DNA of 64,000 nucleotides from Mucilaginibacter xinganensis (GTDB lineage: Bacteria > Bacteroidota > Bacteroidia > Sphingobacteriales > Sphingobacteriaceae). Position numbers and translations under genes: made by a program. The DNA lies in the NCBI RefSeq assembly GCF_002257585.1, contig NZ_CP022743.1, positions 3,472,001 to 3,536,000 on the forward strand. Reading direction: 5' to 3'. Shown here piece by piece: positions 61,900 through 64,000 of the stretch. The first letter of the stretch is position 1. Every line of letters begins with the position of its first letter. The notes beneath the pieces are model-generated. The model ran no database searches and was not told where the DNA came from. It saw nothing but the letters and a program-made list of their open reading frames with translations.

Positions 61900-64000
61900 T
61901 TATTTAACCCATTGGGTTTCCAATAACTTCATAAAATAACCGCCAACTACACTGCGGGCCTGGAAACCCACCATCTTACCATCTTTAGTTTCATGCCAAT
62001 CACTAAGCGGCACACGGGATGTGGTTTCAGTTGCAAATTTATAAACGGGGTCAACCAACGCTTTAAAATCTTTAGGATTATCAGCTAAGGAAGCCGTCCA
62101 AATAATCCAGTCAGATTTAGTGTAGGTCTTGCGGCTATCCAATGGCAAACCAAACTCGTTTTGTTTGGTTAAGTAGTAATTGATCTCCTTTTTATATACC
62201 TGCGCGGGGAATAAGTGTAAGCCCAATACTTTGTCCCATATCAGGTTATACTTTTGGCTCCAGGTATCTTTCTTTTCAAATACCAGCGAATAATGGTCGC
62301 CGGCATCGGCAAGTTTTTGCCACCTGTTAGCCATATCCACAGCAATAGCTTTATATTTTTGTGCTACCGCCTTTTGGCCTAGTTTATCAGCCATGTCTGC
62401 ATAAGCACCTAAGGCTACAATTGCTTTAACTGATAAATTAGCATTCCGTGCAAGATGGCCCGCAAAATCATCGGTACACAGCTGGTTCCCCGGATCAAAG
62501 CCATTTTCGCTCAAGTAGTTAGCCCAGGTACTCAGTGTTTTCCAGTGTTTTTTTGCATAGGAGGCGTTTCCTTCTGCTTTTACAATAGCCGCGGTAAGGA
62601 TTATCATATTACCTGATTCTTCAACAGGCATATTTTCGCCATAGGTTTGCCCGTTCGCCAGCGGGTACGTACCCAGGTCATGCGCCGCAAAATCACGACC
62701 CCAGGCTTTGCTGTCGCAATAAAAGAAAATCCCGTTCAACATCCCTTCCAATAATACCGGGTTATAAATAAGATACAGCGGGGCCGATGGATAAGTAACA
62801 TCAACGGTGTTAATTGAGCCGTTACTGAAGTTTTCTTTTGATAAGAACAGCGTGGTTCCCTGCGGGCTTTTTAACAATTGGTGAGCCGCAATGCTTTGGC
62901 GATAACCCAATACACATAAGTCTGCATAGTTTTTTCCGCCGGCTTTAAGTGCTGCATTGTACATGCTTCTATTAAAGGCGTCGCATTTTTGCATTACAGC
63001 AGCGTAGTCAGTAGCAGCCGTGGTTAATTCCTTCTCTATGGTTGCGCCTGCAGTTTTCCACCATGGTTTTAAATTTTGCTTAAAGTATTGAACAGAGTAC
63101 AGGTCATCATATCCCAGCTCAACAAATTTATCTTTTGCTGTGCCGCCAATATTACCAAAATCAAGCACTGTATTTAATACCAGCCCGCGCCCTTTGGTGA
63201 CTTTGCTGCTTGTATTTATAACCTGCCCGGTGAACGAATTTACAGCATCGCTTTGCGGCGTTACATACTGTACCGCATTTTCTGCAGCCGGAGCAGCTAC
63301 GTACATGTACCCCCAATCAATCCGCAAGTCATCACCTTTTTTCTGCAAAACCGGCTGTGCAACAGTACCTGCTTTAAGGATTGATAACGATTGGGTAAGG
63401 TATTTCTGCGTAGTTACCTCCTGCGCCGGTGTGTTCACGGCTATACCGGTTGATGCACCGAAATATACTTTTACCTTGTGATTTTTCCCGTCATTTGACT
63501 TTACTTTATAGCTAACGTATGAAACCGGCCTCGCGAAAATATTCAAATCATTCATCAGCAACGGCGAGGTAAATGTTACTTTCAAATCCACACCAACACA
63601 TTCAAAATCATAGATGGTTTGCGTAGCATTTACCGTAACATCTTTTTGTTTAGCAAGCAATACTCCTGTTGACTTCGCTTTTGGTTCATTAGCAAGCCCC
63701 ACATCAAGCCAGGCGCCACCGGCGGTGTTGGCGCAATGAATAGCCAATACATTCTTACCTTTTAGCAGTTTCTCTTTAAACTTGTCTTTAAGCGGGATCA
63801 TCTTAAAATCACTGGTCCACCCCACGGTGTTGAAGATCTTTTCACCGTTCAGGTAAACTTCAATATTGTCGTCATGGTACAGTTTTAAAAATAACCTGTC
63901 TATATTCAAATCATTTAGCGTGAATGTTCTCCTCACCCAAATATCTTTACCCGCCCACAACGTCTTCGCTTGTTTCTTATCGTCAGAAAAAGGAGCTGTT
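61900..64000 (-). CDS. Glutaminase-family (DUF4965-type) protein, 5' part missing
   Basis: The frame stays open beyond the TTG at 63960 to the edge of the window, with TAPFSDDKKQAKTLWAGKDIWVRRTF upstream in frame, so the gene is cut at its 5' end. 700 residues are visible. First comes a galactose-binding-like beta-sandwich (LKLYHDDNIEVYLNGEKIFNT), then a DUF5127-like sandwich, and a helical domain with FAAHDLGTYPLANGQTYGENMPVEESGNM, a signature of the DUF4965/DUF1793 family often named glutaminase A. The family is helical like (alpha/alpha)6 glycosidases. Whether it acts on glutamine or a glycan is not proven. It is probably exported; the signal lies outside the window. Confidence 0.78.
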   Translation of the reverse strand, partial: TAPFSDDKKQAKTLWAGKDIWVRRTFTLNDLNIDRLFLKLYHDDNIEVYLNGEKIFNTVGWTSDFKMIPLKDKFKEKLLKGKNVLAIHCANTAGGAWLDVGLANEPKAKSTGVLLAKQKDVTVNATQTIYDFECVGVDLKVTFTSPLLMNDLNIFARPVSYVSYKVKSNDGKNHKVKVYFGASTGIAVNTPAQEVTTQKYLTQSLSILKAGTVAQPVLQKKGDDLRIDWGYMYVAAPAAENAVQYVTPQSDAVNSFTGQVINTSSKVTKGRGLVLNTVLDFGNIGGTAKDKFVELGYDDLYSVQYFKQNLKPWWKTAGATIEKELTTAATDYAAVMQKCDAFNRSMYNAALKAGGKNYADLCVLGYRQSIAAHQLLKSPQGTTLFLSKENFSNGSINTVDVTYPSAPLYLIYNPVLLEGMLNGIFFYCDSKAWGRDFAAHDLGTYPLANGQTYGENMPVEESGNMIILTAAIVKAEGNASYAKKHWKTLSTWANYLSENGFDPGNQLCTDDFAGHLARNANLSVKAIVALGAYADMADKLGQKAVAQKYKAIAVDMANRWQKLADAGDHYSLVFEKKDTWSQKYNLIWDKVLGLHLFPAQVYKKEINYYLTKQNEFGLPLDSRKTYTKSDWIIWTASLADNPKDFKALVDPVYKFATETTSRVPLSDWHETKDGKMVGFQARSVVGGYFMKLLETQWVK

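Overview
The window comes from a Gram-negative member of the Bacteroidota, most likely Sphingobacteriaceae (a Mucilaginibacter/Pedobacter-like genome). The basis is a SusC/SusD outer-membrane pair, outer-membrane barrel proteins, an ECF sigma gene followed by a membrane-anchored barrel protein, FtsX/MacB-type permease pairs, TAnnTTTG-type promoter boxes and almost no Shine-Dalgarno sequences. The genus is inference. No rRNA, tRNA, CRISPR array, transposase or phage gene was seen.

Layout. (1) 0-5 kb, minus strand: envelope polysaccharide module with a NeuB-family synthase cut by the left edge, a UDP-sugar dehydrogenase, a Wzc-type tyrosine kinase with a Gly-Tyr tail and a Wza-type export lipoprotein. 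(2) 5-10.5 kb: SWIM/SNF2 helicase, then a TsdA-like dihaem cytochrome overlapping an exported DsrE-like protein. (3) 10.7-18.8 kb: SusC/SusD pair, a barrel protein, an unknown membrane-anchored protein, an internally duplicated DoxX-like protein and a frameshifted TMEM175-type channel gene. (4) 24.7-18.9 kb, minus strand: ECF sigma factor, anti-sigma-like/barrel protein, YceI, DUF5777-like barrel and a PQQ dehydrogenase with a built-in cytochrome c. (5) 25-49.4 kb: a large glycan locus of seven glycosyltransferases, a Wzx-type flippase, two Wzy/ligase-type proteins, a nucleotidyltransferase-fold protein, a five-gene radical-SAM/methyltransferase cassette, a methyltransferase/amidohydrolase/deacetylase/GNAT/glycosyltransferase operon and an ABC exporter. 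(6) 49.5-59.3 kb: aquaporin Z, then an efflux operon (adaptor, TolC, ATPase, two permeases) with its sigma-54 response regulator and histidine kinase; a close -24/-12 sequence lies directly before the adaptor. (7) 59.4-64 kb: FAD oxidoreductase, NIPSNAP protein and a glutaminase-family (DUF4965-type) protein cut by the right edge.

How the parts fit. Modules 1 and 5 together contain precursor synthesis, assembly, flipping, polymerisation and export functions for a surface glycan. The radical-SAM cassette between convergent and divergent glycan operons is the best candidate for an undescribed modification pathway: two B12-type radical SAM enzymes, one SPASM-type radical SAM enzyme and two methyltransferases are tightly packed. 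Module 4 looks like a sigma-controlled periplasmic redox/envelope unit. In module 6 the regulator type and the promoter type match, suggesting autoregulation of the efflux pump.

Limits: all calls come from reading the translated sequence and remembered family motifs; no database search was run. Substrate specificities of glycosyltransferases, radical SAM enzymes and transporters are not known from sequence alone.
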